Assembly: GCF_001746415.1 (NCBI RefSeq)
Contig: NZ_MEHJ01000001.1
Location: 2,625,001 to 2,689,000, forward strand
Direction: 5' to 3'
Source: Streptomyces agglomeratus
GTDB taxonomy: Bacteria; Actinomycetota; Actinomycetes; Streptomycetales; Streptomycetaceae
Length of the DNA: 64,000 nucleotides
Both the position numbers and the translations under genes were made by a program. The notes under the pieces were generated by a model. That model was not told the origin of the DNA. It ran no database searches and saw only the letters and a program-made list of their open reading frames with translations. Position 1 is the first letter of the stretch. Every line of letters begins with the position of its first letter. Below, piece by piece: positions 46,778-55,054 of this stretch.

Positions 46778-48853
46778 GTGACGCGCAGCGTGTACGTGAC
46801 CGGGATCGACCGGGGAGACGGCCGGCAGGTCATCGAGCTGGGAGTCATGGAGCTCCTGACGCGCCAGGTGGACCGGGTGGGTGTCTTCCGCCCCCTGGTG
46901 CACGACGGGCCGGACCGGCTCTTCGACCTGCTGCGCGCCCGGTACCGGCTGTCCCAGGATCCGGAGACCGGCTACGGGATGTACTACCGGGAGGCGGCGG
47001 CGCTCCAGGCCGAGAGGGGCACCGACGAACTGGTCACCCGTGTCGTCGACCGCTTCCACCGGGTGGCCCGGGACTACGAGGTCGTCCTCGTCCTCGGTAC
47101 GGACTTCGCCGACACCCAGCTTCCCGACGAGCTGGCCCTGAACGCCCGCCTGGCCAACGAGTTCGGCGCCTCGGTGATCCCGGTGGTCGGCGGCCGGAAG
47201 CAGCCCGCCGACGCCGTGCGCGCCGAGACCCGCAACGCGTACCGCGCGTACGAGGCACTCGGCTGCCAGGTCCTCGCCATGGTCGCCAACCGGGTCGCCC
47301 CGGCGGACCGCGCGGAGATCGCCGAGCGCCTGGAGGCCCGCCTCCCGGTGCCCTGCTACGTGCTGCCGGACGAGCCGGCGCTGGCCGCTCCGACGGTCGC
47401 CCAGATCACGCACGCCCTCGGCGGCAAGGTGGTGCTCGGGGACCACGCGGGCCTGGCGCGCGACGCCCTGGACTTCGTCTTCGGCGGCGCGATGCTGCCC
47501 AACTTCCTCAACGCCCTGACCCCCGGCTGCCTCGTCGTGACCCCGGGCGACCGCGCCGACCTGGTGGTGGGGGCGCTCGCGGCGCACAGCGCCGGGACCC
47601 CGCCCATAGCGGGCGTACTCCTGACCCTCGACGAGCGGCCCGGCGACGAGGTCCTCACCCTGGCATCGCGCCTCGCGCCGGGCACCCCCGTGGTCTCGGT
47701 GGCGGGCGGCTCCTTCCCCACCGCCGGTGAGCTGTTCGCCCTGGAGGGCAAGCTCAACGCCGCGACCCCCCGCAAGGCGGAGACCGCGCTCGGCCTCTTC
47801 GAGCGGTACGTCGACACCGCCGACCTGCTGGAGCGCATGGCGGTTGCCCGCAGCGGCCGTGTCACGCCGATGATGTTCGAGCACGAGCTGCTGGAGCGGG
47901 CCCGCGCCAACCGCCGCCGTGTCGTACTGCCCGAGGGCACAGAGGAGCGCGTGCTGCGCGCCGCCGACGTACTGCTGCGCCGCGACGTGTGCGACCTGAC
48001 GCTGCTCGGCGACGTCGACGTACTGCGCAAGAAGGCCGCCGACCTGGGCATCGACCTCAGCAAGACCCAGCTCATCGACCCGCAGACCTCCGAGCTGCGG
48101 AGCCGTTTCGCGGAGAAGTACGCGAAGCTGCGCGCGCACAAGGGCGTCAGCGTGGAGCTGGCGTACGACGTGGTGGCCGACGTCAACTACTTCGGCACGC
48201 TGATGGTCCACGAGGGTCTGGCCGACGGCATGGTCTCCGGCTCGGTGCACTCCACCGCCGCGACCATCCGCCCCGCCTTCGAGATCATCAAGACCAAGCC
48301 GGACGCGAAGATCGTCTCCTCGGTCTTCTTCATGCTGCTCGCCGACCGGGTGCTCGTGTACGGCGACTGCGCGGTCAACCCCGACCCGGACGCCGTGCAG
48401 CTCGCGGACATCGCCGTGCAGTCGGCGGCCACGGCCGAGAAGTTCGGTGTGGACCCCCGGATCGCGATGCTGTCGTACTCCACGGGCAGCTCCGGCACCG
48501 GTGCGGACGTCGACAAGGTCCGCGACGCCACCGAGCTGGTGCGCGCCGGCCGTCCGGACCTGCTGGTCGAGGGGCCGATCCAGTACGACGCGGCCGTGGA
48601 GCCGTCGGTCGCCGCCACCAAACTGCCGGGCTCGGAGGTCGCCGGCCAGGCCACGGTGCTGATCTTCCCCGACCTGAACACCGGCAACAACACCTACAAG
48701 GCCGTCCAGCGCTCGGCCGGCGCCGTCGCCGTCGGCCCGGTCCTCCAGGGCCTGAACAAGCCGGTCAACGACCTGTCGCGCGGCGCGCTGGTGCAGGACA
48801 TCGTCCAGACGGTCGCCATCACGGCGATCCAGGCACAGGGTGTGAACCTGTGA
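46778..48853 (+). CDS. pta: Phosphate acetyltransferase (long form)
   Basis: 691 residues from a GTG with GGACGGAG upstream. N-terminal P-loop-like and DRTGG domains (about 1-350) then the catalytic PTA_PTB domain (about 370-691) with RVVLPEGTEERVLRAAD, GMVSGSVHSTAAT and FPDLNTGNNTYKAVQR. Converts acetyl-CoA and phosphate to acetyl phosphate. The N-terminus begins VTRSVYVTGID, where a dethiobiotin-synthase-like P-loop is expected but weak. Stop overlaps an in-frame GTG of ackA (GTGA), so the two form an operon. Confidence 0.95.
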   Translation: MTRSVYVTGIDRGDGRQVIELGVMELLTRQVDRVGVFRPLVHDGPDRLFDLLRARYRLSQDPETGYGMYYREAAALQAERGTDELVTRVVDRFHRVARDYEVVLVLGTDFADTQLPDELALNARLANEFGASVIPVVGGRKQPADAVRAETRNAYRAYEALGCQVLAMVANRVAPADRAEIAERLEARLPVPCYVLPDEPALAAPTVAQITHALGGKVVLGDHAGLARDALDFVFGGAMLPNFLNALTPGCLVVTPGDRADLVVGALAAHSAGTPPIAGVLLTLDERPGDEVLTLASRLAPGTPVVSVAGGSFPTAGELFALEGKLNAATPRKAETALGLFERYVDTADLLERMAVARSGRVTPMMFEHELLERARANRRRVVLPEGTEERVLRAADVLLRRDVCDLTLLGDVDVLRKKAADLGIDLSKTQLIDPQTSELRSRFAEKYAKLRAHKGVSVELAYDVVADVNYFGTLMVHEGLADGMVSGSVHSTAATIRPAFEIIKTKPDAKIVSSVFFMLLADRVLVYGDCAVNPDPDAVQLADIAVQSAATAEKFGVDPRIAMLSYSTGSSGTGADVDKVRDATELVRAGRPDLLVEGPIQYDAAVEPSVAATKLPGSEVAGQATVLIFPDLNTGNNTYKAVQRSAGAVAVGPVLQGLNKPVNDLSRGALVQDIVQTVAITAIQAQGVNL

Positions 48854-48933
48854 CGGCCGACCCCGCGCCCGCGAACGCCCCGCGTGCGGCGAGCACCCCG
48901 AGCATCCCTCCGAGCCCCGAAGGCCCCGCACCC

Positions 48934-50145
48934 GTGACCGCTTCCGCCACCCGCGTCCTCGTCCTCAACTCCGGCTCCTCGTCGGTGAAGTACCAGCTGC
49001 TCGACATGCGCGACAGCGCGCGTCTCGCCGTCGGCCTGGTGGAGCGCATCGGCGAGGAGACCTCCCGGCTGGTGCACACCCCGCTCACCGACGGCGGCGG
49101 GAAGCGCGAGCGCACCGGGCCGATCGCCGACCACGAGGCCGCGCTCAAAGCCGTCGCCGAGGAGCTCGCGCACGACGGGCTCGGCCTGGACTCCCCCGAG
49201 CTGGCCGCCATCGGCCACCGCGTCGTGCACGGCGGCCTGAGGTTCAGCGCGCCGACCGTGATCACCGACGAGGTGATGGCGGAGATCGAGCGGCTCGTCC
49301 CGGTCGCCCCGCTGCACAACCCGGCGAACATCACCGGCATCCGCACCGCCCAGGCGATGCGCCCGGACCTGCCGCAGGTCGCCGTCTTCGACACCGCCTT
49401 CCACACGACCATGCCGGAGTCGGCGGCCCGCTACGCGATCGACGTCGAGACCGCCGACGCCCACCGCATCCGCCGGTACGGCTTCCACGGCACTTCGCAC
49501 GCGTTCGTCTCGCGCGAGACGGCCAAGCTGCTGGGCAAGGACCCCTCCGAGGTCAACGTCATCGTGCTGCACCTCGGCAACGGGGCCTCGGCGTCCGCGG
49601 TGCGCGGCGGGAAGTGCGTGGACACGTCCATGGGACTGACCCCCTTGGAAGGGCTGGTCATGGGTACGCGCTCCGGTGACGTCGATCCCGCGGTGACGTT
49701 CCACCTGGAGCGGGTCGCCGGGATGAGCACGGACGAGATCGACGTATTGCTGAACAAGAAAAGCGGGCTTGTCGGCCTTTGCGGTGACAACGACATGCGG
49801 GAGATACGCCGTCGTATCGACGAGGGTGATCAGCGCGCATTGCTGGCTTTCGAGATCTACATCCACCGGCTGAAGAAATACATCGGCGCTTACTACGCCG
49901 TTCTCGGCCGGGTCGACGCGGTGGTGTTCACCGCGGGAGTCGGCGAGAACGCGGCCCCCGTGCGCGCGGCCGCGGTCGAGGGCCTGGAGGAGCTCGGACT
50001 GGTGGTGGACGCGGATCTGAACGCCGTACGGTCGGACGCGGCGCGGCTGATCTCGCCCGGGTACGCCCGGGTCGCGGTCGCCGTGGTGCCGACCGACGAA
50101 GAGCTGGAAATCGCCCGGCAGACGTATGCGTTGGTCAACGCCTGA
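48934..50145 (+). CDS. ackA: Acetate kinase
   Basis: 403 residues from a GTG at 48934 with GAAGG ten bases upstream; a longer 431-residue form starting at the GTG at 48850, overlapping the pta stop, cannot be excluded. Motifs: RVLVLNSGSSSVKYQLLD (N-terminal phosphate loop), FDTAFHTTMPE (acetate pocket), YGFHGTSHAFVS, HLGNGASASAV and GTRSGDVDPAV. Transfers phosphate from acetyl phosphate to ADP, giving acetate and ATP (or the reverse for acetate uptake). Length is normal for the family. Confidence 0.95.
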   Translation: MTASATRVLVLNSGSSSVKYQLLDMRDSARLAVGLVERIGEETSRLVHTPLTDGGGKRERTGPIADHEAALKAVAEELAHDGLGLDSPELAAIGHRVVHGGLRFSAPTVITDEVMAEIERLVPVAPLHNPANITGIRTAQAMRPDLPQVAVFDTAFHTTMPESAARYAIDVETADAHRIRRYGFHGTSHAFVSRETAKLLGKDPSEVNVIVLHLGNGASASAVRGGKCVDTSMGLTPLEGLVMGTRSGDVDPAVTFHLERVAGMSTDEIDVLLNKKSGLVGLCGDNDMREIRRRIDEGDQRALLAFEIYIHRLKKYIGAYYAVLGRVDAVVFTAGVGENAAPVRAAAVEGLEELGLVVDADLNAVRSDAARLISPGYARVAVAVVPTDEELEIARQTYALVNA

Positions 50146-50178
50146 GCGGCATCCCGCCCATTTGTACATTCCACCAGA

Positions 50179-50190
50179 CGGAATATTCCG
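50179..50190. promoter_or_regulatory. Palindrome in the pyk leader
   Basis: Perfect 12-bp palindrome CGGAATATTCCG 30 bases upstream of the pyk ATG, in an AT-rich stretch otherwise rare here. May be an operator or overlap the core promoter. Confidence 0.4.
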
Positions 50191-50219
50191 CAGCGAAACA
50201 AACCGATAGGATCCGCCTC

Positions 50220-51656
50220 ATGCGCCGTTCCAAAATCGTCTGCACACTGGGTCCCGCCGTCGACTCCCATGACCAGCTCGTGGCTCTGATCGAAGCCGGC
50301 ATGAGCGTGGCCCGATTCAACTTCAGCCACGGCACCCACGCCGAGCACCAGAGCCGGTACGACCGGGTCCGCAAGGCCGCCGAGGAGACGGGCCGCGCGG
50401 TGGGCGTGCTCGCCGACCTCCAGGGCCCGAAGATCCGGCTGGCGAAGTTCGCCGAGGGGCCGGTCGAACTGGTCCGCGGGGACGAGTTCGTCATCACCGT
50501 CGAGGACGTCCCCGGTGACAAGTCGATCTGCGGCACGACCTACAAGGGTCTGCCCGGCGACGTCTCCAAGGGCGACCCGATCCTGATCAACGACGGCAAC
50601 GTCGAGCTCAAGGTCGTCTCGGTCGAGGGCCCGCAGGTCCACACCATCGTGATCGAGGGCGGTGTGGTCTCCGACCACAAGGGCATCAACCTGCCGGGCG
50701 CGGCGGTCAACGTCCCCGCCCTGTCCGAGAAGGACGTCGACGACCTGCGCTTCGCCCTGCGGATGGGCTGCGACATGGTCGCGCTGTCCTTCGTGCGGGA
50801 CGCCGACGACGTCAAGGACGTCCACAAGGTGATGGACGAGGAGGGCCGCCGGGTCCCCGTCATCGCGAAGGTCGAGAAGCCGCAGGCCGTCGAGCACATG
50901 GAGGGCGTCGTCATGGCGTTCGACGGTGTGATGGTCGCCCGCGGCGACCTGGCCGTCGAGTACCCGCTCGAAAAGGTCCCGATGGTGCAGAAGCGGCTCA
51001 TCGAGCTGTGCCGCCGCAACGCCAAGCCGGTGATCGTCGCGACCCAGATGATGGAGTCGATGATCACCAACTCGCGTCCGACGCGCGCCGAGGCGTCCGA
51101 CGTCGCCAACGCGATCCTGGACGGCGCCGACGCCGTCATGCTGTCCGCCGAGTCCTCGGTCGGGGCGTACCCGATCGAGACGGTCAAGACGATGTCGAAG
51201 ATCGTCGTCGCGGCCGAGGAGGAGCTTCTCTCCAAGGGCCTCCAGCCGCTGGTGCCGGGCAAGAAGCCCCGTACGCAGGGCGGTTCGGTCGCCCGCGCGG
51301 CCGCCGAGATCGCGGACTTCCTGAACGGCAAGGCCCTGGTCGCCTTCACCAAGTCCGGCGACACGGCCCGCCGGTTGTCCCGCTACCGCGCGGCCCAGCC
51401 GATCCTGGCCTTCACCACCGACGTCGGCACCCGCAACCAGCTCGCGCTGAGCTGGGGCGTCGAGTCCTTCGTCGTGCCGCACGTCGACAACACCGACGCG
51501 ATGGTCGACCTGGTCGACGCCGAGCTGCTGAAGCTCCAGCGCTACAACAACGGCGACACCATGGTCATCACCGCCGGTTCGCCCCCCGGCGTACCCGGCA
51601 CGACCAACATGGTCCGGGTGCACCACCTGGGCGGCGGCGGGCACGACGCGGCCTGA
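50220..51656 (+). CDS. pyk: Pyruvate kinase
   Basis: 478 residues, ATG with TAGGATCC. Motifs: MRRSKIVCTLGPAVDS (substrate strand), NFSHGT, IAKVEKPQAVEHM with the catalytic Lys, MVARGDLAVEYPLEKVP, MMESMI and PTRAEASDVANAILDGADAVMLSAE. Converts phosphoenolpyruvate and ADP to pyruvate and ATP. C-terminal domain is full length, so allosteric control by sugar phosphate or AMP is possible. Own promoter in the 74-bp gap after ackA, and a very strong terminator after it. Confidence 0.97.
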   Translation: MRRSKIVCTLGPAVDSHDQLVALIEAGMSVARFNFSHGTHAEHQSRYDRVRKAAEETGRAVGVLADLQGPKIRLAKFAEGPVELVRGDEFVITVEDVPGDKSICGTTYKGLPGDVSKGDPILINDGNVELKVVSVEGPQVHTIVIEGGVVSDHKGINLPGAAVNVPALSEKDVDDLRFALRMGCDMVALSFVRDADDVKDVHKVMDEEGRRVPVIAKVEKPQAVEHMEGVVMAFDGVMVARGDLAVEYPLEKVPMVQKRLIELCRRNAKPVIVATQMMESMITNSRPTRAEASDVANAILDGADAVMLSAESSVGAYPIETVKTMSKIVVAAEEELLSKGLQPLVPGKKPRTQGGSVARAAAEIADFLNGKALVAFTKSGDTARRLSRYRAAQPILAFTTDVGTRNQLALSWGVESFVVPHVDNTDAMVDLVDAELLKLQRYNNGDTMVITAGSPPGVPGTTNMVRVHHLGGGGHDAA

Positions 51657-51677
51657 CGCCCACCGCGCGACACGCGA

Positions 51678-51725
51678 AACGGCGGCGGCCCGCCCCCCGG
51701 TGAGAGGGGGCGGGCCGCCGCCGTT
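51678..51725. terminator. Strong bidirectional terminator between pyk and the DUF operon
   Basis: A 20-bp perfect stem (51678-51697 with 51706-51725; core CGGCGGCGGCCCGCCCCC) and 8-nt loop. It sits between convergent stops at 51656 and 51745. Confidence 0.92.
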
Positions 51726-51744
51726 CGCCGTACCGCCGGGCGGA

Positions 51745-53148
51745 TCAGCCGGTGTAGAAGTTGTGCAGGCCGGGGACCTTGAGCGTGCCGCCGAACTGGC
51801 CGGCCTGGGTCACCTTGACCTTCGTGAACATGGCGATCGGGACATTCAGCGGGGGCGGGGTCTCCGGGCTGAACGTGATCGGGATGAGGCCGAAGAGGTT
51901 GCCCTTCAGCTCCTCCGTGTACATGGTGACCGTGCCGTCGCGCAGGGTCGACTTGGACCCCGCGGCCGCCTGCACGTGCGCCGTGGTGCCGTTGGGGCCG
52001 ACGACCTTCTGGTGAAGGTCCATGATGTCGGTCTGCTCGGCGGTGAACTTCAGTACCTTCTTGATCTTTCCGCTGCCGGTCCTGACCTCGACGATGCCCT
52101 TGTAGTCGAGCCCGCGCAGGGTGAGCATCGAGCTCTCCAGGATCCACGGGTCGTCCGGCAGGTCGGGGATGCCCTGTTCGAGCTTGGCGTTCGCGAGCGC
52201 CTCCGGGTCCGCCGTCGGGCAGGGGAAGGGCTCCTTGCCGTCGGCCCCGGCGGCGGGGTCGTCCGCCTTGCCGTCCGCCGCGTCGTCCGCGTCGTCCTTG
52301 GTGCCCTTGGCCTCGTCGCCGAGCTCTTCGACCTTCGCGCCCGCCTTGTCCGCCGCGTCCCTGATGGCGTCGGCGGTCTTGTCGGCCGCGTCGTCCACCG
52401 GGTTGTCGGCGGCCGGGTCCTTCGCCTCGTCGGCGCCGGGCCGCTGCGCGTCGGGCTTGGTGGCGTCCGGCTGCTCGGCGGCCGGCTGCTGCGCGGCCGG
52501 CTTCGTGTCGTCCGGCTGCTCGGCGGCCGGCTCCCCGGTCGCGCTGTCGCCGGCGGCCTCCGTCTCCGAGGGCTCCGGAGCGGCGGTCTCCTTGTCCGGC
52601 CCGTCGAACACGTCCTTGATCGCTTCGCCCACGCCCAGCGGGTCGAGCGGGTTCTTGGTCTCGCTCTCCGTCGGATCCGGCGTCGGCGTCGTGGGCTTGC
52701 CCGCCTCCGGCTCCTTGGTGGGCTCGGTGGCCGGCGCGGTGCTGCTCGCGTCGGCGTCCGGGGTCTCGCCGGGCTTCGGCGTCTCTCCGGTGCCGGGCGT
52801 CTCGGCCGGCTTGTCCGGCGTGGTGCCCGCACTCGGGGTGACCGACGGGGTGGGCGTGGCCGAGGGGGACTTGGACTCGGAGGCGTCCGGCTCAGGCGTG
52901 TCCGAGCGGGTGACGCACGGGCCGGGGGCGAACGGGTTGGTCACCTGGTCGTCGGCGAGCGCCAGCTTCGGGGTGAGTCCCATGCCCACGAACACCGCCG
53001 TGGGCATCGCGGCCAGGGCCATCGCCTTGCCCGCGGGTATTTGCAGCTTCGTCAGGAGCGACTTCCTGGGGGCCGCGTGACGCGGCCCGCTTCTTTCCCG
53101 CGTCCGGTCGCCCCCGGCCGCGGTCAGCTCCGCCTCGTCACCCCGCAC
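51745..53148 (-). CDS. Secreted/membrane protein with long disordered acidic region (uncharacterised)
   Basis: 467 residues from a GTG with GGGAGG. A basic N-terminus and one hydrophobic stretch (AMALAAMPTAVFVGMGLTPKLALA, about 45-68) form a signal or anchor. Residues 75-300 are Pro/Thr/Asp/Glu-rich with runs such as AEQPDDTKPAAQQPAAEQPD (part), clearly disordered. The last 140 residues form a beta-rich domain (SSMLTLRGLDYKGIVEVRTG... TVTMYTEELKGNLFGLIPITF, parts) that ends LKVPGLHNFYTG. No known family recognised. The start overlaps the DUF6114 stop by 11 bp, so it is the third gene of the DUF6230-DUF6114 operon. The C-terminal domain pattern (strands around G-L-x-G) recalls the DUF6230 protein, which might mean a shared fold; that is inference. 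Confidence 0.8.
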   Translation of the reverse strand: MRGDEAELTAAGGDRTRERSGPRHAAPRKSLLTKLQIPAGKAMALAAMPTAVFVGMGLTPKLALADDQVTNPFAPGPCVTRSDTPEPDASESKSPSATPTPSVTPSAGTTPDKPAETPGTGETPKPGETPDADASSTAPATEPTKEPEAGKPTTPTPDPTESETKNPLDPLGVGEAIKDVFDGPDKETAAPEPSETEAAGDSATGEPAAEQPDDTKPAAQQPAAEQPDATKPDAQRPGADEAKDPAADNPVDDAADKTADAIRDAADKAGAKVEELGDEAKGTKDDADDAADGKADDPAAGADGKEPFPCPTADPEALANAKLEQGIPDLPDDPWILESSMLTLRGLDYKGIVEVRTGSGKIKKVLKFTAEQTDIMDLHQKVVGPNGTTAHVQAAAGSKSTLRDGTVTMYTEELKGNLFGLIPITFSPETPPPLNVPIAMFTKVKVTQAGQFGGTLKVPGLHNFYTG

Positions 53149-53677
53149 TGTTCCTCCCGCCATTGGCGTCAACAGATGTGTCGGTTGCGTACGTGTGGTC
53201 CGTGCCGTCCGCGACTCCGGCCGGCCGGTCGCCCACGGGCGGGGCCTCGTCGGTCTTCGTCCCGTACTCGACAGGCGCGTCCGGCTTGGCCGGCGCCCAG
53301 GAGATGGACAGGGCTCCGCCGGTCAGCGCCAGCAGGAAGCCGACCCCGAAGCCGCCCAGATTGGACACGGGGATCGAGACGAGCGCCAGCAGAATCGAGG
53401 CGACGCCCGCGAAGATCCGGACGATGTGGTGGTACCACATGGTCAGGCCGAGCGTGACGAGCAGTACGCCGATGATCAGCGAGCCCGCTCCCGCCGTGGT
53501 GGCCATGGCCATCGTGAGGTGGCCGATCTTGATTTCGGCGTACGGAAGCCAGGCAATGGGCACACCGCCCACAAGGGTGAGCAGGCCCGCCCAGAACGGC
53601 CTGCCGCCCCGCCAGGCACGGAAGCGCAGCCGCCAGTAGTGGAAATCGCGGCTCGGACCCGAGGACTCGGCGCTCAT
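53138..53677 (-). CDS. DUF6114 four-TM membrane protein
   Basis: 179 residues, ATG with GGGAG upstream. Four helices at about 24-44, 53-77, 84-104 and 108-127, then a soluble Asp/Thr-rich tail. FHYWRLRFRAWRGGRPFWAG is the typical start (part: RAWRGGRPFWAG). Members are confined to actinobacteria, mainly Streptomyces, and have no assigned function. It sits between the DUF6230 secreted protein and the disordered protein and probably anchors or exports them. Confidence 0.8.
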   Translation of the reverse strand: MSAESSGPSRDFHYWRLRFRAWRGGRPFWAGLLTLVGGVPIAWLPYAEIKIGHLTMAMATTAGAGSLIIGVLLVTLGLTMWYHHIVRIFAGVASILLALVSIPVSNLGGFGVGFLLALTGGALSISWAPAKPDAPVEYGTKTDEAPPVGDRPAGVADGTDHTYATDTSVDANGGRNSAG

Positions 53678-53729
53678 GGAAAACAGCTCCCTGGAACCGG
53701 TGTTGCTGTGCAGAGATGAGGGAGGGGCA

Positions 53730-53767
53730 GCGGGCGGGACGCGCGACGCGTCACGCGTCCCGCCCGC
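53730..53767 (-). terminator. Hairpin between DUF6230 and DUF6114 genes
   Basis: A 14-bp perfect GC stem (GCGGGCGGGACGCG at 53730-53743 with 53754-53767) and 10-nt loop inside the operon. It may attenuate transcription so that the DUF6230 protein is made in excess over its partners, or protect the upstream mRNA. Confidence 0.75.
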
Positions 53768-53778
53768 AGAGGGGGTGC

Positions 53779-54411
53779 TTAGTAGCACTCCTTGACGCCC
53801 TTGTGCAGCTTCATGCTCAGACCACTGAGCTTGAAGGTGCCGGCCGTGGTGGCCCAGGCCTTCTGCTTCACGTCGGTCAGCACGGCCGAGTCGGCCTGCT
53901 GCGAGAAGCCGTACGGGTTGGCCCTGGTGCCCGGCTGGATACCCGGGCCCTTCGTGGCCTTGCCCGCCGCCACACCGATGTCGATGTTCTTGAACTCGGC
54001 GTTCGCGCCGAGCTCCTCGACGTCCAGGTACAGGTTCTCTGCCTTGACCGGCGTACCGTTCCCGCCGGCGGTGAGCTGGAGGGAGATGTTGCCGAAGATC
54101 GGGACGTTGGGCGTCACGACCGACTGACACATCTTGGTGATCTCGGCGGTCTTGAACGCCGACACGGCGACCGGGTGGGCAGCCTTGTTGCCCTCGAGGT
54201 CGGTGCCTTCGGCCATTCCTCCGTACTGGAAGAAGCCCTTACCTTCGAGCTTCTCCGCGCTGACCTTGAAGCTCTGGCCAGAAACGCTGAACGACGCCGC
54301 GAGCGCGCCCTGTGCGAGGGCGACACCTATCGCGGCCGTCGCGGCCACACTCGGCACCATGACGACGGCGAACCGCTTCCATCTGGTCCCGCCACGAACT
54401 GCAGACTCCAT
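53779..54411 (-). CDS. DUF6230 secreted protein (annotated 'cholesterol esterase' in older Streptomyces records)
   Basis: 210 residues with a strong AAGGAGG before the ATG. Hydrophobic N-terminus (about 13-37) is a signal or anchor; the rest is beta-rich: ASFSVSGQSFKVSAEKLEG, GFFQYGGMAEG, EITKMCQSVVTPNVPIFG, FKLSGLSMKLHKGVKECY. Two Cys (near 115 and 209) could form a disulfide. No esterase nucleophile motif (GxSxG) is present, so the old name seems wrong. First gene of the three-gene operon; a 640-bp non-coding region lies upstream. Confidence 0.82.
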   Translation of the reverse strand: MESAVRGGTRWKRFAVVMVPSVAATAAIGVALAQGALAASFSVSGQSFKVSAEKLEGKGFFQYGGMAEGTDLEGNKAAHPVAVSAFKTAEITKMCQSVVTPNVPIFGNISLQLTAGGNGTPVKAENLYLDVEELGANAEFKNIDIGVAAGKATKGPGIQPGTRANPYGFSQQADSAVLTDVKQKAWATTAGTFKLSGLSMKLHKGVKECY

Positions 54412-54757
54412 GACTTTCCTCCTTCTCGGACGTACATCTCCGGTACGGGCGAAGCCCGCAGGGGGATGGGAGAAGTGCTACGTCCTCGGGAAGGAGAGCG
54501 CCCGTATCGGAGGCGCAAACGACTTCCGAAACACCGGCGATCACCCCCGAGCGACAACCACTGGCCACGCATTCGCGCAACCTGTTGGACAGGCCCCGCC
54601 GTTCGGCAGAGACCCCCCTGTCCACGGTCGGCAGCTCTGCCGCCGGCCGGCTCGGTGGGGACCCACGGGACCGCGGCACGATTGGCTGTCGGGCTGGTGC
54701 GGTATTGGACCGAGCGTGGCCGATCGTGGTGCATTCAAGGCCGGTACACAAGGGGTT

Positions 54758-54775
54758 CGTTACTGGCTAGTAACG
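54758..54775. promoter_or_regulatory. Inverted element CGTTACT-N4-AGTAACG
   Basis: Seven-base arms CGTTACT (54758-54764) and AGTAACG (54769-54775), 4-bp centre. Its core TTACT...AGTAA recurs at 54890-54902, so the two are likely sites for one regulator. Confidence 0.5.
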
Positions 54776-54889
54776 GCTGGATAACCGAAGCGCGACCGCC
54801 CGGTATCGAGGAACCACGGACGGTGCCGTCAAGTGACGGGAAATACCCAGTGATTGTCGCCCAGAAACGGGCAGAACACCTTGATCGAC

Positions 54890-54902
54890 TTACTGCCAGT
54901 AA
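54890..54902. promoter_or_regulatory. Palindrome TTACTGCCAGTAA
   Basis: Thirteen-base perfect palindrome with central C, sharing TTACTG/CAGTAA half-sites with the element at 54758. It directly precedes the terminator hairpin. Confidence 0.5.
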
Positions 54903-54904
54903 CA

Positions 54905-54942
54905 GCGGCCGCGATTACCAAGTTTCGGTAAAACGCGGCCGC
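54905..54942 (-). terminator. Terminator of the thioredoxin-TPR gene (T-tract on plus strand)
   Basis: GCGGCCGCG at 54905-54913 pairs with 54934-54942, with an inner TACC/GGTA pairing, and is followed on the plus strand by CTTTTGTC. It works as a hairpin for the minus-strand gene ending at 55055, and the T-tract makes it a good plus-strand terminator too. Confidence 0.7.
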
Positions 54943-55054
54943 CTTTTGTCACTGTGTCGCCAAATCAACCCTGCCGGTCGCAGGAGCACCACCGGTGTTA
55001 CCGGGCCCTATGGGGCCCTTCCGGGCACCAGTGACTACAACCGGCTACGACTGG

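Larger units (their letters stand above)
54412..55054. other. 640-bp non-coding region upstream of the DUF6230 operon
   Basis: No credible gene. The left half (54412-54720) is likely leader and promoter for the DUF6230 operon; the right half (54740-54960) is AT-richer and carries two TTACT...AGTAA inverted elements and the terminator at 54905-54942. A GGGCCC-TATG-GGGCCC dyad lies near 55004. Confidence 0.6.
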
